This document shows positions 20,444 through 32,430 of a stretch of 64,000 nt of DNA, piece after piece. The position numbers were made by a program, and so were the translations under genes. The stretch is from contig NC_088645.1 in the NCBI RefSeq assembly GCF_964019385.1, positions 33,235,302-33,299,301 on the forward strand. The letters run 5' to 3'. The notes under the pieces are model-generated. The model had not been told where the DNA came from. It did no database searches and worked only from the letters and a program-made list of their open reading frames with translations. The DNA comes from Sycon ciliatum. Its lineage: Eukaryota; Porifera; Calcarea; Leucosolenida; Sycettidae. Numbering within the stretch: position 1 is the stretch's first letter; each line of letters opens with the position of its first letter.

Positions 20444-23325
20444 ATCCTTTCGGATCCTGCTGACGAACACATTTGGACTACTGAGTAAACTTGGTGACTT
20501 TCACCATGCTGTACACGTTCACCAACCTGACATTGCCATTGTCACAGAGAGCAAGCTAACCCCTGAGAAGGCTACTGATTCCGAACTGTCCTTGCCTGGG
20601 TACTACTCCCCACTGCGGAAGGATCGAACAGCTCATGGAGGAGGAGTTGCGGTTTGGGTTAAAGCCAGTCTGGCCCTCCAAGAACTCGATGACATCCAGG
20701 TCGGTAATGAGGAGCTAATATGGCTGAGTGTCAGAACTGTGGATAAGAAGTCAGTGGCTGTGTGTGCTGCATATCGCTCTGGCTCCTGCCACGACAATGA
20801 CATTAGTACCCTTGAAGCCATCAGTGCTGGCATAGACCTGGCCTGTAAATCTTGTCAATATGTGATATTGGCTGGAGATTTTAACGTACACAATGTGGAT
20901 TGGCTCGGCAGCACCAAGACAACTCATGCAGGTGTGTACACTGAAGACATGTGTGCTTTTCACTGCTTGGAGCAGCACGTGCATGAGCCCACCAGGGGCC
21001 ATAACCCACTCGACTTAATAATGACTGACCTACTGGGAGATGCGCCCGTCAATACCTTAGCACCTCTGGGAAACTCTGACCATGCCTGTGTCCTAGCTGA
21101 CTTTCATGTAAGCACAGCAGAGGAACCACCAGCGACCAGAACTGTCTGGCGTTACCAACGCGCAGACTGGGACAGACTCCGCCACTTCTTTAGAACAACA
21201 GATTGGCAGTCCACTGTCAGTGATGATCCTGATGCAATGTGTATGCACTTGACCCAGAATATTCTGGAAGGAATGCGCCGATACATACCGTCTAAGCAGT
21301 TGTGCATGAAACCATCTAACCCCTCTTGGTGGACACCGGAATGCACTGAGGCTGTAGCACAGAAACAAAGAGCATGGAGGAGACTCTGCGCCGACCGGCC
21401 AAGTGCCCAGCTGCAAGCCCGTTACAATGTCGCAAAGCACTCGGCTAACCATTGCCTGGCAACTGCCAAGCAGGCATTCACAGCAAGCCTGGCGCAGAAG
21501 TTAGCCTCTGGGTGTATGGCGTCTAGTGAATGGTGGTGAACCATCAAGAAGGCCTCTGGCCACGGAAACAGCCCATCCATACCTACTCTCCGCAGCACCG
21601 ATGGTACGGAGCACGACACCAACGGCAGCAAAGCAGAGTGCATGGCCGAACACTTCGCCAACAAATGCAGTCTAGGGGCAGACGACCTATCCGCTCCATT
21701 TCCTTGCGTCCGACCACGTACTGCCCGCAACCTCTGCACCGTCCGGTTTCGCGAAACCACAGTCGAGCGAACTCTCCGCCAGCTCAACCCCACCAAGGCC
21801 ACTGGTCCAGATGGGATACCTGCCCGCGTCTTGAAAGCTTGCTCTGCAGAATTGGCACGGCCGCTTTCAAAACTATTTACATGCTGTCTTCGCTCCGGTA
21901 TCCAGCCACAACAGTGGAAGGTTGCAAACGTAGTTCCAGTCCACAAGCGCAAGTCTAAATCGTCGCCATCAAACTATCGACCAGTGTCGTTACTGAGCAT
22001 CCTCTCCAAGGTAATGGAGACCATAGTCAACAGGGCAATGAGCAACTTCATGGAGACGAATCACGTCCTGTCAGAACGGCAATTTGGATTCCGTCGCGGC
22101 CACAGTGCAGCAGACCTGCTGACTGCTCTCCACCACCAGTGGGTGCACACCGCCGGAGATAAAGGAGCTCCTCGAGTGCTGGCCATCGACATTGCTGGAG
22201 CATTTGACCGGGTGTCTCACACTGGTGTATTGCACAAGGCTAGAGTGTATGGCATCTCGGGAGGCCTGCATCGGTGGCTCCAAGACTACCTCTGCAACCG
22301 CACACTTCAAGTCCTCATCTCCGGCCAGACATCAGCCAGACGCCCAGTTAAGGCTGGGGTGCCACAGGGCAGTATCCTGGGCCCCACCTTATTCTTGGTC
22401 TACGTCAACGACCTTGAAGACCACCTCCCAATCGGCTCCAACCTTGCCTCATTCGCCGATGACACAACCCTATACGCCGAAATTGCAACGCTCGCTGCTG
22501 TTCCTGACAACGCTAGAGTACTCCAGGCTGCTGTCGACCTAGTATCCAGTTGGGGCTCGGATTGGAAAGTGCAGTTCGAGCCAGCCAAATCTCAGGCCCT
22601 TACAATTTCCCACCATCGTCGGGACTGGCCAATACCCCCATTGTCTTCAATGGAACTCCTGTCGAGGAGCAGCCCTCCATCAAAGTACTCGGTGTCACGT
22701 TTGACCATCAGCTAAAATTCAGCCAGCATATCCGAACTGTTGTAGTCCGAGCAACGCAGAGACTTGGAGCCTTGCGCAAGGCATTTCACTTGCTGACTAT
22801 TCCTGCCCGGCTTCGAGCCTACAAAGCCTTTGTCCGGCCGGTTATGGAGTACTGCCCAATCGTCTGGATGGGGCAGCTCCTTCCCACTTGAATCGGCTGG
22901 ACTGGGTGCAGGAGCGAGCCATCAAGGCAATACATCCGCAATGCTGGCTTCCTAGCCTCATAATTCGCCGCACCATCGCTGCCCTCTGCCTCCTGTATAA
23001 AGCCCTTTGCGATAATTCTCCCGCTCTTCTCTCGAGAATGGCTCCACCCCCGACACACCAACCCAGGACCACACGCCTCACCCGCCAGGCTGTACGACTG
23101 TCCACCGCGCATCCCCATCAGTTACAGAATGTTCTTCCTGCCAATTCCCGGAACAATGTGAGCCGAGCCTTTCCCCACTCCGTCATCCCAATTTGGAACC
23201 AGCTGCCTACCTCTATCATTCCCCACCCATTTCACCCAAAAAACATCCAAAAGTTCAAGACAGCAGCTTATCACCATCTCCTCAGAACGAACTGGCACTG
23301 GGCCACTCATAGTATACGCGAGTAA
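20444..23325 (+). pseudogene. LINE ORF2, broken, U2
   Basis: Endonuclease intact up to an in-frame TGA (Arg codon) at 21537. RT core intact in 21642-22715, then a frame change where a run of six C is five (about 22636), and another at about 22870 (four G instead of five). Confidence 0.85.
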
Positions 23326-23655
23326 GAGGGTACAGTGTCCTACCCTGCCTGGACATACATGTAATCTTTCCTCACGGGCAGTCTCCTCTTGAATTTAAAA
23401 GTCTAACAGCATTCACATCAATACTCAACTTATTCTTTTGCTCAATGAGCAATACAATCTTTCCATTTTCTTTCTTCTGTTTTCTTTTTCAATTTAATCC
23501 TCCCCACCCAATATCCCTTTGGTGCGTCCATGGAGCTATGAAACCGAGACCTCTGGTCGGCGGAGCTTAATGGGCCCCACCACAACACTCCATCATTCAC
23601 CCCAGTGTCTGGAGATATGTGGATTTTGTAGAAAAAAAAACAGAAGAAAAAAAAA

Positions 23656-23791
23656 ACGGGACGCCTCTCACCCAGACCACCACTGCTCGCTTTCTGGGCC
23701 TACATTTCGATTCCTGTCTTCGGTGGGACGCGCAGGTCTCCAGCATAGTACGTAAGACCTCCCAGAAGCTAACCACCCTGAGAACCATCTG
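23656..23791 (+). pseudogene. Older plus-strand LINE RT, start of 3' half, U2
   Basis: NGTPLTQ..FLGLHFDS..LTTLRTIC, cut by the LTR retrotransposon at the ATCTG target site; continues at 28903. Confidence 0.85.
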
Positions 23792-23950
23792 TGTAATAGT
23801 TTTACCTTGACACTTCTTGCTTGTCTTATGGTAACACCTTGTGTTCCTACTATTCTCACTCCTGCGGTTCTCACCTTTCTTTTGCTTTATAACCTCTGGT
23901 TTGAACATCATTCGACGAATTCTCCAATCAATCAAGTCTATACTGTTACA
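23792..23950 (+). repeat. 5' LTR
   Basis: 159 bp, begins TGTAATAG and ends CTGTTACA. Short for the group. Confidence 0.95.
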
Positions 23951-23951
23951 C

Positions 23952-23970
23952 TGGTAGCTTGAGGATGGTT
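23952..23970 (+). promoter_or_regulatory. Primer-binding-site-like sequence
   Basis: TGGTAGC followed two bases later by GAGGATGG, close to the complement of an animal initiator tRNA-Met 3' end. Starts two bases after the LTR. Confidence 0.6.
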
Positions 23971-24855
23971 GAGATCATCGTTTGCCCTTTGACGTGCCTT
24001 GTGCTCCTGGCCGCTACTGCTCTGCTATACGCCGCTTTCCGTGAGATCCGCCGCGCTCGGGACAACGTGGCTGCTACAGTTGGACGACATCAATTACCTG
24101 CTACATCAAGCTCAAGTCCTCCGGATCTAGCCCCGTGTCGATCGCGTTCTCTCTCCCAGACAAGCCCGAGCGTCAAACGCGTTACCAGAGAACCGAATGT
24201 TTTCCATGGCAACCCTTCCGAGTTCAAAGAATGGGTATTTACGGTCGAGTTAGCCTTGAAGTGCTCACCTCAAGGTGACCCGGAGAGCCAAGTTAACTTT
24301 GCGGCTAGCTACCTCGCTGGGAATGCGCGTCTTTGGCTAATTTCTTCCCTGGAAGCAGGTGAGCAATTTTCGGATTGGCATTCTTTGAAAAGCGCCCTAG
24401 CGCGAGTGTATGGCCCGCACTATGATGGGGAAAGAGTGCGGTTGGATATGTTCTCTATCCAACAGCGTGGGTCAATTGAATCGTACGTAACGGAGTTTTC
24501 TCGGCTAAGTTTACAGGTGCCGGAACTTGACGAACTCTCCAGAGCCTTGCTATTTGTCAACGGCCTGCACGGTAACATGCGGACCTTGGCAGTGAAGGAA
24601 CACCCCACTACACTGTCAGCCGCCGTTCAGTCAGCGCTAGCAGTCGCCTCAGACAGCCGATTTCAGCGCAGACCACCACTGGCGACCGCGCCGGGATTCG
24701 CACCACCATCAGGTAGCAAAAAGCTAACAAAACTAAGCGCCGAGGAACGTGAGACATTACGAGCCCAGGGGGGCTGCTTCGCATGTCGTCGACCAGGCCA
24801 TATGGCCCAGAATTGCCCGCAGCATCGAGATCACCCAAACGGTGGACGTCAGTAA
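23965..24855 (+). CDS. gag of the LTR element
   Basis: About 296 aa. A retrotransposon Gag-type core (FHGNPSEFKEWVFTVELAL, ARLWLISSL, RVYGPHYDGE, SIESYVTEFSRL) and a CCHC zinc knuckle CFACRRPGHMAQNC near the end. Unusually, the first 25 residues are hydrophobic (CPLTCLVLLAATALLYAAF), like a membrane anchor. Confidence 0.9.
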   Translation: MVEIIVCPLTCLVLLAATALLYAAFREIRRARDNVAATVGRHQLPATSSSSPPDLAPCRSRSLSQTSPSVKRVTREPNVFHGNPSEFKEWVFTVELALKCSPQGDPESQVNFAASYLAGNARLWLISSLEAGEQFSDWHSLKSALARVYGPHYDGERVRLDMFSIQQRGSIESYVTEFSRLSLQVPELDELSRALLFVNGLHGNMRTLAVKEHPTTLSAAVQSALAVASDSRFQRRPPLATAPGFAPPSGSKKLTKLSAEERETLRAQGGCFACRRPGHMAQNCPQHRDHPNGGRQ

Positions 24856-27800
24856 GGCCGATGCGATTACTGACGCAGCAAGAAAAGGCATCACCTGCGT
24901 GTAGTGTGTGCTCCGTCTCTACCCGTAACCGATTCAGTAGCCTCGCTGTGGAGGATGTTGACGATGATGCTGAATGCTCCGAAGCCAATTTCAAGCGAGA
25001 TGTTACACCAACTATTGAGGCCCAGGTTACCAGCGTCAATGTGGAAACGGAACATGAGCTCCTGCGTGTAGAAGGCAAAATCAACGGTCGTCGCGCGCTT
25101 ATGTTAATAGATTCGGGCTCGACCCATGATTTCATTGCCGAACAGTTTGCCAGGAGAGTTAACCTGCCAACCGAAATTGGCTCGGAAAACCTGAATGTCA
25201 CGCTGGCTGATGGAGCATCAAGCTCGTTTCCCATGGAGACGACCCATGAATTGAAGGTTATCGTAGGCGACTTCAGCGATAACCAAACCTTCACGGTGTT
25301 CCCCCTTCATCGCTATGACGCTATATTGGGGAAACCTTGGTTAACGCGTAACAATCCAGACATAAATTTCCGGACGAATGAAGTCAGGTTGAACTCGAAT
25401 GGTTTGCCTTGTGCGTCGCCCAGTCAAAGCGAACCGACCGCTCCTGTGGAGGCGATGTTCATATCTGGTCGTCAGGCTAGGCATGCCCTTAGGAGTGGAG
25501 ACGAAGGTGTTCTGGCGTGGGTCAGCGTAGAAGACGGCATTGGCAAGGAACCTCCCGACAAATCCACTCAGAACGAGCACCCAGATCTCAAGGCCATGTT
25601 CCGTGACTATGACGATCTTTTCCCGGATGATCTGCCAGCTAGACTCCCACCAGAGAGGTCTGTAGACCACGAAATCCGCCTGGAGGAAGGCTCATCACCC
25701 CCATCGCGACCTGCCTATCGCCTGCCCAGGCCAGAAATGGAGGAATTGAAGAAACAGCTCACAGAACTCTTGAAAAAGGGTTTCGTAGAACCAAGTAAGT
25801 CCCCCTTTGGTGCACCGGTGTTTTTTGTCAAGAAAGCTGATGGTTCGTTACGCATGGTCTGCGATTGGAGGGAGCTAAACAAGATAACTGTTAAGAACAA
25901 GGCGTGCTTGCCCAATGTGGATGATTTATTCGATACCGTACAGGGCGCTAGGTACTTCACGAAACTAGACCTCCGATCAGGGTATAATCAGATTCGCATT
26001 CAAGCTGAGGACGTGCCCAAAACCGCGATTAACACTCCCTTTGGGCATTACCAATTTAGGGTCATGGGATTTGGTCTCACCAATGCACCGGCAACATTTC
26101 AATCCATGATGAATACGATTCTTCAACCATATCTGAGGGAGTTCGTAGTCGTGTTCCTAGATGACATACTCATCTTCAGCAAAACGTGGTCGGAGCATAT
26201 GCAGCATGTCCGGTCGGTATTGAGCGTGCTCCGGGACAACCAGTTATTTTGCAAACGGTCAAAATGTGAATTTGGCGTGGAGAGTGTGCGGTTCCTGGGA
26301 CATTGCATCGATGGACTGCACATCGCCCCTGACCCAGACAAGATTGCCGCAGTAAAGGTCTGGCCCGCTCCGACTTCCGTCACAGAGGTGAGGCAATTTC
26401 TTGGATTTACGAATTATTTTAGGCGATTCATAGATCAATACTCATCGCTCTCTAAGAACTTAGAGGAGATAACGGGAAAACATGCACGATTCGAGTGGAA
26501 CAGCTCTCGGCAACATGCCTTTGAATCGCTAAAGCATGCCTTGTTGAATGCGCCCCTATTGCGGCTGGCTGATGTGAACCGACCATTCAGAGTGGTAACA
26601 GATGCAAGCGATTTCGCCTTGGGATGTGTTCTTCTCCAAGAACTAGAGGAAGATGCCTGGCATCCAGTGGCTTATGCTAGCCGAAAATTGTCTGCTGCGG
26701 AACAGAATTATACAGCTACAGAAAGAGAAACATTGGCCGTAGTGTTTGCGCTAAAGACCTGGCGCATCTACCTCTTTCAACACTTTGAGGTCATTACAGA
26801 CAACATGGCGGTAGTTTATCTGAAAACAAAACCAAGCATTACAAAGAGAGAGGCGCGATGGGTTGAATTCCTAGCTGACTATAACTACACAGTCCGTCAC
26901 AGACCCGGCAGAGAGAACCCTGCAGATCCCCTTTCGCGTCGCCCAGATCTCCATGAGAGTAACCTCGTGGAGAATGCAGTACCACGTTTGAATGCTATTG
27001 AGTATGCTTTAGCAATGAATGATGACGTGTCCAATACAATATCAGATGCCTACCAGAGAGACAAAGAGCTAACTCCCATCATAGAAAGATTGAAGCATTC
27101 TCTCCGAGATAATTTGCATGATCGCTATTATTGGGACGAATCCACTGATCGCTTGTACCTCAAGGCATCCCCCAATAACCGGTTGTGCATACCACAGTGC
27201 GGTGTCCGGTTAAAGCTCATTCAAGAACACCATGAGTGTGCAACGGCTGGCCACCCGGGTCGTGATCGAACGTACTTCCGCCTAGCACGTTTTTTCTACT
27301 GGCCCCGAATGGGTCTCGATATCAAGAGATTTGTCAAAACCTGTGATCTCTGCCAGCGAACGAAGGGAGGTCAGCCACGAACAGGGCTTCTCCAGTCACT
27401 TCCAATACCTAATAGTCCTTGGCAGGATATCTCAATGGATTTTATTGTTGGATTGCCCCTTACTTCTCGTGGCTTCGACGCAATTTACACCTTTGTGGAC
27501 CGACTTACGAAATGCGTACATCTTGTTCCAACAAACTCGAAGATTGATGCTAAGGGCAGCGCTCAACTGTACATTCAAAACGTGTTTCGTCTGCACGGGC
27601 TGAGCTCAACCATTGTTTCCGATCGCGATCCACGATTCACTGCAGCTTTTTTCAAAGAAGTATTCTCTCAGCTAGGAACTAAATTGGCATTCAGCACTGC
27701 TAACCACCCTCAAACGGATGGTTTGACAGAGAGAGTTAACCGGCAAGTGGGAGATGTTCTAAGAGCATTTGTGAACTTGAGACAGGACAATTGGGATTCG

Positions 27801-28508
27801 CTTCTACCACTCTGCGAGTTTGCAATAAATAGTTCACAACAGTCATCTGTAGCTAATACACCGTTCTATCTGAACTATGGGTTTGACCCTAAGTCCCCGC
27901 CCGAATTCATTCTTACGGGAGGGGAAAGGAGTGATTCGGTCGATTGGCTTCATGAGCAGGAAGCCGCACTAAGGATAGCTCGAGATGCTATGCTCGACGC
28001 CCAGGCAAGGCAAGCTCTATACGCAGACCAGACGAGAACGCCCAGTGATTTGAAGGTTGGTGATAGCGTTCTTGTCTACAGAGACTTTCTACTGACCCCG
28101 GAAGCTCGTGGCCAGCCCTCTCGGAAGTTGCAACCCAAGTGGTTTGGTCCGTATCGTATCCAGGCTAAGATTGGAGCGAATGCTTTTCGCTTGGAACTAC
28201 CCCGTGAACTTCGCTGCCATCCCGTGTTTAATGTCACTGCTCTTAAACGCTACGAAGAGAACACGATTCCTGGAAGACACCAACCCCCGCCTCCGCCCTT
28301 CACAGATCTAGATGGACACACACGCTATGTTGTCGAAGCCGTTTTGAATCACCGACACCGCAGTGGTGAGCAACACTTCATGGTGCATTGGAAGGGTTAC
28401 CCCAGCAGCGAAGCTACGTGGGAGCCCGCTGGCAACCTATGTGATGAGTCTGGTCGGAATATTAAACCGCTGCAGAACTATCTAGCCTCACAACGACAGC
28501 AGCCTTGA
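24783..28508 (+). CDS. pol of the LTR element (protease, RT, RNase H, integrase, chromodomain)
   Basis: The open frame overlaps gag's end in another frame, an arrangement known in the family. In order: protease (LIDSGSTHDF, about 108-117), RT with FLDD (about 457), RNase H (VTDASD, about 605), integrase zinc region HH..CDLC, integrase core (DFIVGLP, SDRDPRF) and a chromodomain (YVVEAVLNHR, HWKGYPSSEATWEP, about 1180-1225). The left limit given is the edge of the open frame, not a proven start. Products would be made as a polyprotein. Confidence 0.93.
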   Translation: MSSTRPYGPELPAASRSPKRWTSVRPMRLLTQQEKASPACSVCSVSTRNRFSSLAVEDVDDDAECSEANFKRDVTPTIEAQVTSVNVETEHELLRVEGKINGRRALMLIDSGSTHDFIAEQFARRVNLPTEIGSENLNVTLADGASSSFPMETTHELKVIVGDFSDNQTFTVFPLHRYDAILGKPWLTRNNPDINFRTNEVRLNSNGLPCASPSQSEPTAPVEAMFISGRQARHALRSGDEGVLAWVSVEDGIGKEPPDKSTQNEHPDLKAMFRDYDDLFPDDLPARLPPERSVDHEIRLEEGSSPPSRPAYRLPRPEMEELKKQLTELLKKGFVEPSKSPFGAPVFFVKKADGSLRMVCDWRELNKITVKNKACLPNVDDLFDTVQGARYFTKLDLRSGYNQIRIQAEDVPKTAINTPFGHYQFRVMGFGLTNAPATFQSMMNTILQPYLREFVVVFLDDILIFSKTWSEHMQHVRSVLSVLRDNQLFCKRSKCEFGVESVRFLGHCIDGLHIAPDPDKIAAVKVWPAPTSVTEVRQFLGFTNYFRRFIDQYSSLSKNLEEITGKHARFEWNSSRQHAFESLKHALLNAPLLRLADVNRPFRVVTDASDFALGCVLLQELEEDAWHPVAYASRKLSAAEQNYTATERETLAVVFALKTWRIYLFQHFEVITDNMAVVYLKTKPSITKREARWVEFLADYNYTVRHRPGRENPADPLSRRPDLHESNLVENAVPRLNAIEYALAMNDDVSNTISDAYQRDKELTPIIERLKHSLRDNLHDRYYWDESTDRLYLKASPNNRLCIPQCGVRLKLIQEHHECATAGHPGRDRTYFRLARFFYWPRMGLDIKRFVKTCDLCQRTKGGQPRTGLLQSLPIPNSPWQDISMDFIVGLPLTSRGFDAIYTFVDRLTKCVHLVPTNSKIDAKGSAQLYIQNVFRLHGLSSTIVSDRDPRFTAAFFKEVFSQLGTKLAFSTANHPQTDGLTERVNRQVGDVLRAFVNLRQDNWDSLLPLCEFAINSSQQSSVANTPFYLNYGFDPKSPPEFILTGGERSDSVDWLHEQEAALRIARDAMLDAQARQALYADQTRTPSDLKVGDSVLVYRDFLLTPEARGQPSRKLQPKWFGPYRIQAKIGANAFRLELPRELRCHPVFNVTALKRYEENTIPGRHQPPPPPFTDLDGHTRYVVEAVLNHRHRSGEQHFMVHWKGYPSSEATWEPAGNLCDESGRNIKPLQNYLASQRQQP

Positions 28509-28743
28509 TCTAACTGGGCTGAGCCATATGCATCTCTTACTGAGATAGTTAATAATTATGTTATAGACTGATATAGTTTTGCGTCATCTCCTTGTGAGAG
28601 TGATGAAGTTGAGTTGGATTACACTTCAATGTGGTTATGCATGTGCATGAGTGATTATTTAATATTCCCCTTTCCACAATTGCATCTCCTAACTGGATTG
28701 TGTTATCTAATAGAACCTTGGGCTTCCTATGGGGCCGGGAGAG
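28509..28743. other. LTR element 3' untranslated stretch
   Basis: Non-coding between pol and the 3' LTR; nothing recognised beyond the weak purine tract. Confidence 0.6.
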
Positions 28744-28902
28744 TGTAATAGTTTTACCTTGACACTTCTTGCTTGTCTTATGGTAACACCTTGTGTTCCT
28801 ACTATTCTCACTCCTGCGGTTCTCACCTTTCTTTTGCTTTATAACCTCTGGTTTGAACATCATTCGACGAATTCTCCAATCAATCAAGTCTATACTGTTA
28901 CA
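28744..28902 (+). repeat. 3' LTR
   Basis: 159 bp, same sequence as the 5' LTR. Preceded by a weak purine tract (GGGGCCGGGAGAG). Confidence 0.95.
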
Positions 28903-29400
28903 ATCTGCCCATCGCTATCTGAACTCCAGTCACTCATCTTCTATTCTTGGGGCCTTATTTCCTGACATGCTTTATGGATCATACGCGTTCTTCTCAGCAC
29001 TTAAGGCTCAGCAGCGGCACCAGCTCACTGTCCTCGACAAGCGATGTGTTCGCTGCGTAGCCAATCTGCCCTTCCCGTCCGATACCACTCTATATACACT
29101 CGCCTTGCACTGACCCCTTGAATTGAACGTGCCAAATGCAAACTCCGTTTCCTTATGTACCGTGTCCACACCAGCAGCATCAGCCCTCTTCTGAAAGATA
29201 GAGTAGCCCTTCAACCTCCCAGTGACACCCGTGGCAATGACAATTGCAAATACATTGTTCCGCTAACTCGGCGAACATCGGGTGACAGCCGACCATTGGT
29301 TTCCGCCGTGAAGCTTTGGAACACCCTGCCACAGGAACTGACGTCCACTCGTCGTCCAACCCCGTTTAAAGGATTGCTGAAAGTGTTTTTCTACGGTTAA
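28903..29400 (+). pseudogene. Older plus-strand LINE RT, rest of 3' half, U2
   Basis: Continuation after the LTR element, ending at the same TAA as in the other units. Frame damage is present in the first 200 bp (for example near TTATTTCCTGACATG and CTCTATATAC). Confidence 0.82.
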
Positions 29401-29939
29401 TATGGCCAAATAGCACCTTTATATTTACTATTCATTTTCTATTTTAACAACCTTTGAGGAGTTAATATCTTTAATAGAGCTGTAAATAAAATGAAGGCTG
29501 CATACATCACGCAACTACATGTAAGTTTCTTGTTCGATATGTATGTGTGTCCTAGTAGTAGTGTAAAAAGAATATTACAATCCAGAACCGATGTTCTCGC
29601 GCAACATACACCGACATTAGGACATGGACCCAGACAACAGAGGCAGGAGCACACAGAGTGAGGGCAGTAGGCAGTAGCCAGATGTGAACCGGAATGAAGA
29701 AGAAACTAGGAGCAACAACAGGGAGACAGACCCCAGGAGGAAAAGTGATTGCATTCACCTAACATAAATCAGTCATCATAAGTCAGGACAAGCACCACTT
29801 GGGACCGTCAGATTAATTTCTCTGGACCGAGCCAGCCGGGAAAAAACCCTCGCGCCGACGAACGCACGAATGAGGGAAAAGACCGGGTGTATAACCCCAA
29901 GTGGTAATATGGCAGCATAAAACTCGCTAAACATATGTA

Positions 29940-30023
29940 GGACTCAGTATAGAGTCCATGCACTATATGATGTCCAGCACCCTATATAGAGTCCATTGGT
30001 CCAAAATCCACTATACAGAGTCC
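29940..30023 (+). repeat. Left terminal inverted repeat
   Basis: Matches the reverse complement of 32383-32466, with perfect blocks such as TCCATTGGTCCAAAATCCAC. Confidence 0.85.
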
Positions 30024-30349
30024 AGGAGTCCACTCAGTTTTGATCAGCTTCATCCTGCCGCGCAATCCCCTATAAGGAGTACACTTTTTCTACAAGTCCC
30101 CTATTCACGGTCCAGGAGTCCAGTTTATCCAGTCACGCCGTCCTGTGTGTTGTGCCCCGAAAGAGAACACATTTTAAAAAAAATTTCAGTTTTGCTTGCC
30201 TCGTGGCAGCGCATTCCTTTCTTCACTTCAACCATGGCTGCCAATTCTGCTGTGCAGTTGCTGACAGTAATCTGTCTCGAGCTAACCAAGGAAGATAAGG
30301 AGACGTTCAAAATCAAATCTGGAAAGCGTCTTGTGGTTCTCTGAAGACA

Positions 30350-30640
30350 TTTCATCAGTGCGCGGGATGAAAGCAGAAATTGCAGAACGAGAAAAGTTCA
30401 GCACAGTTCAAATCTGACGAGTCAGGTACACTGACGCTCTCTTTCGTTCGACGCCACAAGGATCCCCTGTTTGGCTGGCCATTGCTGCCAGTAAGACGTT
30501 TGAACGGTTTCATCAGAGCGAGGGATGAAAGCAGAAAGCGGAGAAAGAGAAAAGTTCAGCACAGTTGCAATCTGACGAGTCAGATACACTGACACTCTCT
30601 TTCGTTCGACGCCACAAGGATACCCCTGTTTGACTGGACA
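30350..30640. repeat. Internal duplication of about 128 bp in the TIR element
   Basis: Two imperfect copies (about 30354-30480 and 30509-30636) sharing GGGATGAAAGCAGAAA and TTCGTTCGACGCCACAAGGA. Confidence 0.8.
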
Positions 30641-31790
30641 AGAGCTGCCTGTACCACCGTGCCAAAGGCTGTCCAACTACATGGCAGGACGATGACTGAG
30701 GTAAGGAAGCTTTTACTCGTTTCGATTGGTCTGCTGTTCTGTCGTTATGCTTGAATTTTTTTTCCATTTTCAAGGAGCGTATCGCCTTTGTTTGATGTTG
30801 CTTGAATGAATGCCCTAAAAGTAATCAACCACTTCGTAATAGTCCTCAAGGACTGCAAGGACTTTGCATCAATTATGATCGTCTAGCTATCATCAATTTT
30901 TATTTCATGAGAAATGTATTTTTATCCCTGTGATAATTATATGAACTCCACGACACTCTTCCTGTAGTATGATGTCGAATACAATGGGATCCACAAACGC
31001 AGTGCCAGTGTACTAGTAGTAGTAGGAGGAGGATTGCTTGTATGCCAATGACAAGAAAAAGCTTCTCAAGCTAATACTCGTATTCCCTGAAGTAACCGTT
31101 TTGATGTCACGAACATGACATTGTGTCAGTGAAACTGCCTCGTGGCAACAAATCATTGCATTTCCATCTTGGGGAAGACTGACTGACAGCAACGCTGTAC
31201 AGATTGTTCAAATCATCTCATTTCAATTTAGTTGCAGTGAAGTGAAACACTGTGTACACTACATGTATGTTGGTGTGTCTGTGCGTTTTGAGTGTGCACA
31301 AACGATCTTATTCCTCGTATTACTAATAGATTATTGTACCCACCATCACCTGTTCACAGGTCTTTGAGTGGATTGATTTTCATTGAGCATCACATTCGTT
31401 GAGAACTTAATAGTTGTGTGCTCCCATGCATCATTACGGTAATAAGCGTATCCTTGTGCTATCTATTTGTTGCAGGTGTGCTGATCTTCAGAAGCTTGCG
31501 GAACTGAGTGCTGCTGAACATTTGCATGGCCATGAGCAATGGTGAAGCTTGCTATTGCACTCTCAGCATGTGCTAGTATTATGCTGACCACTGCACTATG
31601 TTACTCTCTTACACTACTACGTGTATGTAAACGTGCGTGTACCCGTCCCCGTACGCATTCGTTTCGTATACTTGTTTATTTGTTATCCCTCTTGACTTTA
31701 CATGTAAATGGGTGGACGTTTGCATGGCTGTTGGAGTTGCGTGTGTATTGTGTCTCTACTCTTTTCTTGGTGTTTTCTTGGCGTTGTATA

Positions 31791-31822
<32 letters not shown>

Positions 31823-31830
31823 CGCGCGCA
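31791..31830. repeat. GT/GC alternating microsatellite
   Basis: A GTGTGT run followed by CGCGCG. Alternating purine-pyrimidine sequence that could adopt Z-DNA. Confidence 0.85.
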
Positions 31831-32248
31831 CAATAATTTGAAACAAATAATTAATCCTGGGCTCTCCATTATTCTCTTTCGATTCTTGGTTTTTTTCTAG
31901 GTATTTTCTTGGCGTTGTGTGGGTGTGTGCATGTGTGTGTGCGTGCACAATAATTTGGCAACACTACATGATTGAGATATTGTAATTTGCAGCGTCTGCG
32001 AAGAGACCACTTGATTTGAGGATGGTGTTTGTAGGGTTTTTCATGTAATGACGTGGCTGCAGTGGCGCCTCAATACATATTTTTTTATCTTGAGAAGTGA
32101 ATGATGTAAAGGATTAAAGGGAGAGGCCGTTTTCTGGTTAATATTCACTGCTTACAGCAGATCCTATGTCTATTTTCGAACTCGATAGGGGATGCCTAAT
32201 TGGCTGGACTTTATACAGGGGTGTTGCCCACATAAAGACTCTTTATAG

Positions 32249-32430
32249 TTGATTTCAAAGTTTGGACTCCGTACAGTTGATTTTGGACCAATGGACTCTA
32301 TATAGGGGTGAAGCCAATTGGCTGGACTCTATACAGGGAGTGATGTCCATCGAAACTTTGAGCTCACAGTTGATTCCAAGTTTGGACTCTGTACAGTGGA
32401 TTTTGGACCAATGGACTCTATATAGGGGTT
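32249..32430. repeat. Subterminal duplication at the right end
   Basis: A segment containing GATTTTGGACCAATGGACTC occurs twice, about 119 bp apart (32249-32308 and 32362-32430), so the right end carries two nested copies of the inverted-repeat core while the left carries one. Confidence 0.75.

Larger units (their letters stand above)
19338..23655 (+). mobile_element. Young CR1-like LINE, U2
   Basis: Full-length by comparison with U4; A-rich tail at about 23631-23656. Confidence 0.85.
23792..28902 (+). mobile_element. Ty3/Gypsy chromovirus LTR retrotransposon (looks whole)
   Basis: 159-bp LTRs (TG..CA) at both ends, identical by eye; 5-bp target duplication ATCTG (23787-23791 and 28903-28907); primer-site-like sequence after the 5' LTR; gag and pol with all expected domains including a C-terminal chromodomain. 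No breaks are evident. Identical LTRs mean a recent insertion, after the array formed, because only U2 has it. It sits inside the older LINE. Confidence 0.95.
12056..29432. repeat. Tandem array unit U2 (12.26 kb plus an LTR element)
   Basis: Same order as U1. Removing the 5111-bp LTR element and its 5-bp target duplication leaves about 12.26 kb. Shares ENDOV 3'-exon variants with U5 but LINE-flank variants with U1, so it is a mosaic. Confidence 0.93.
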
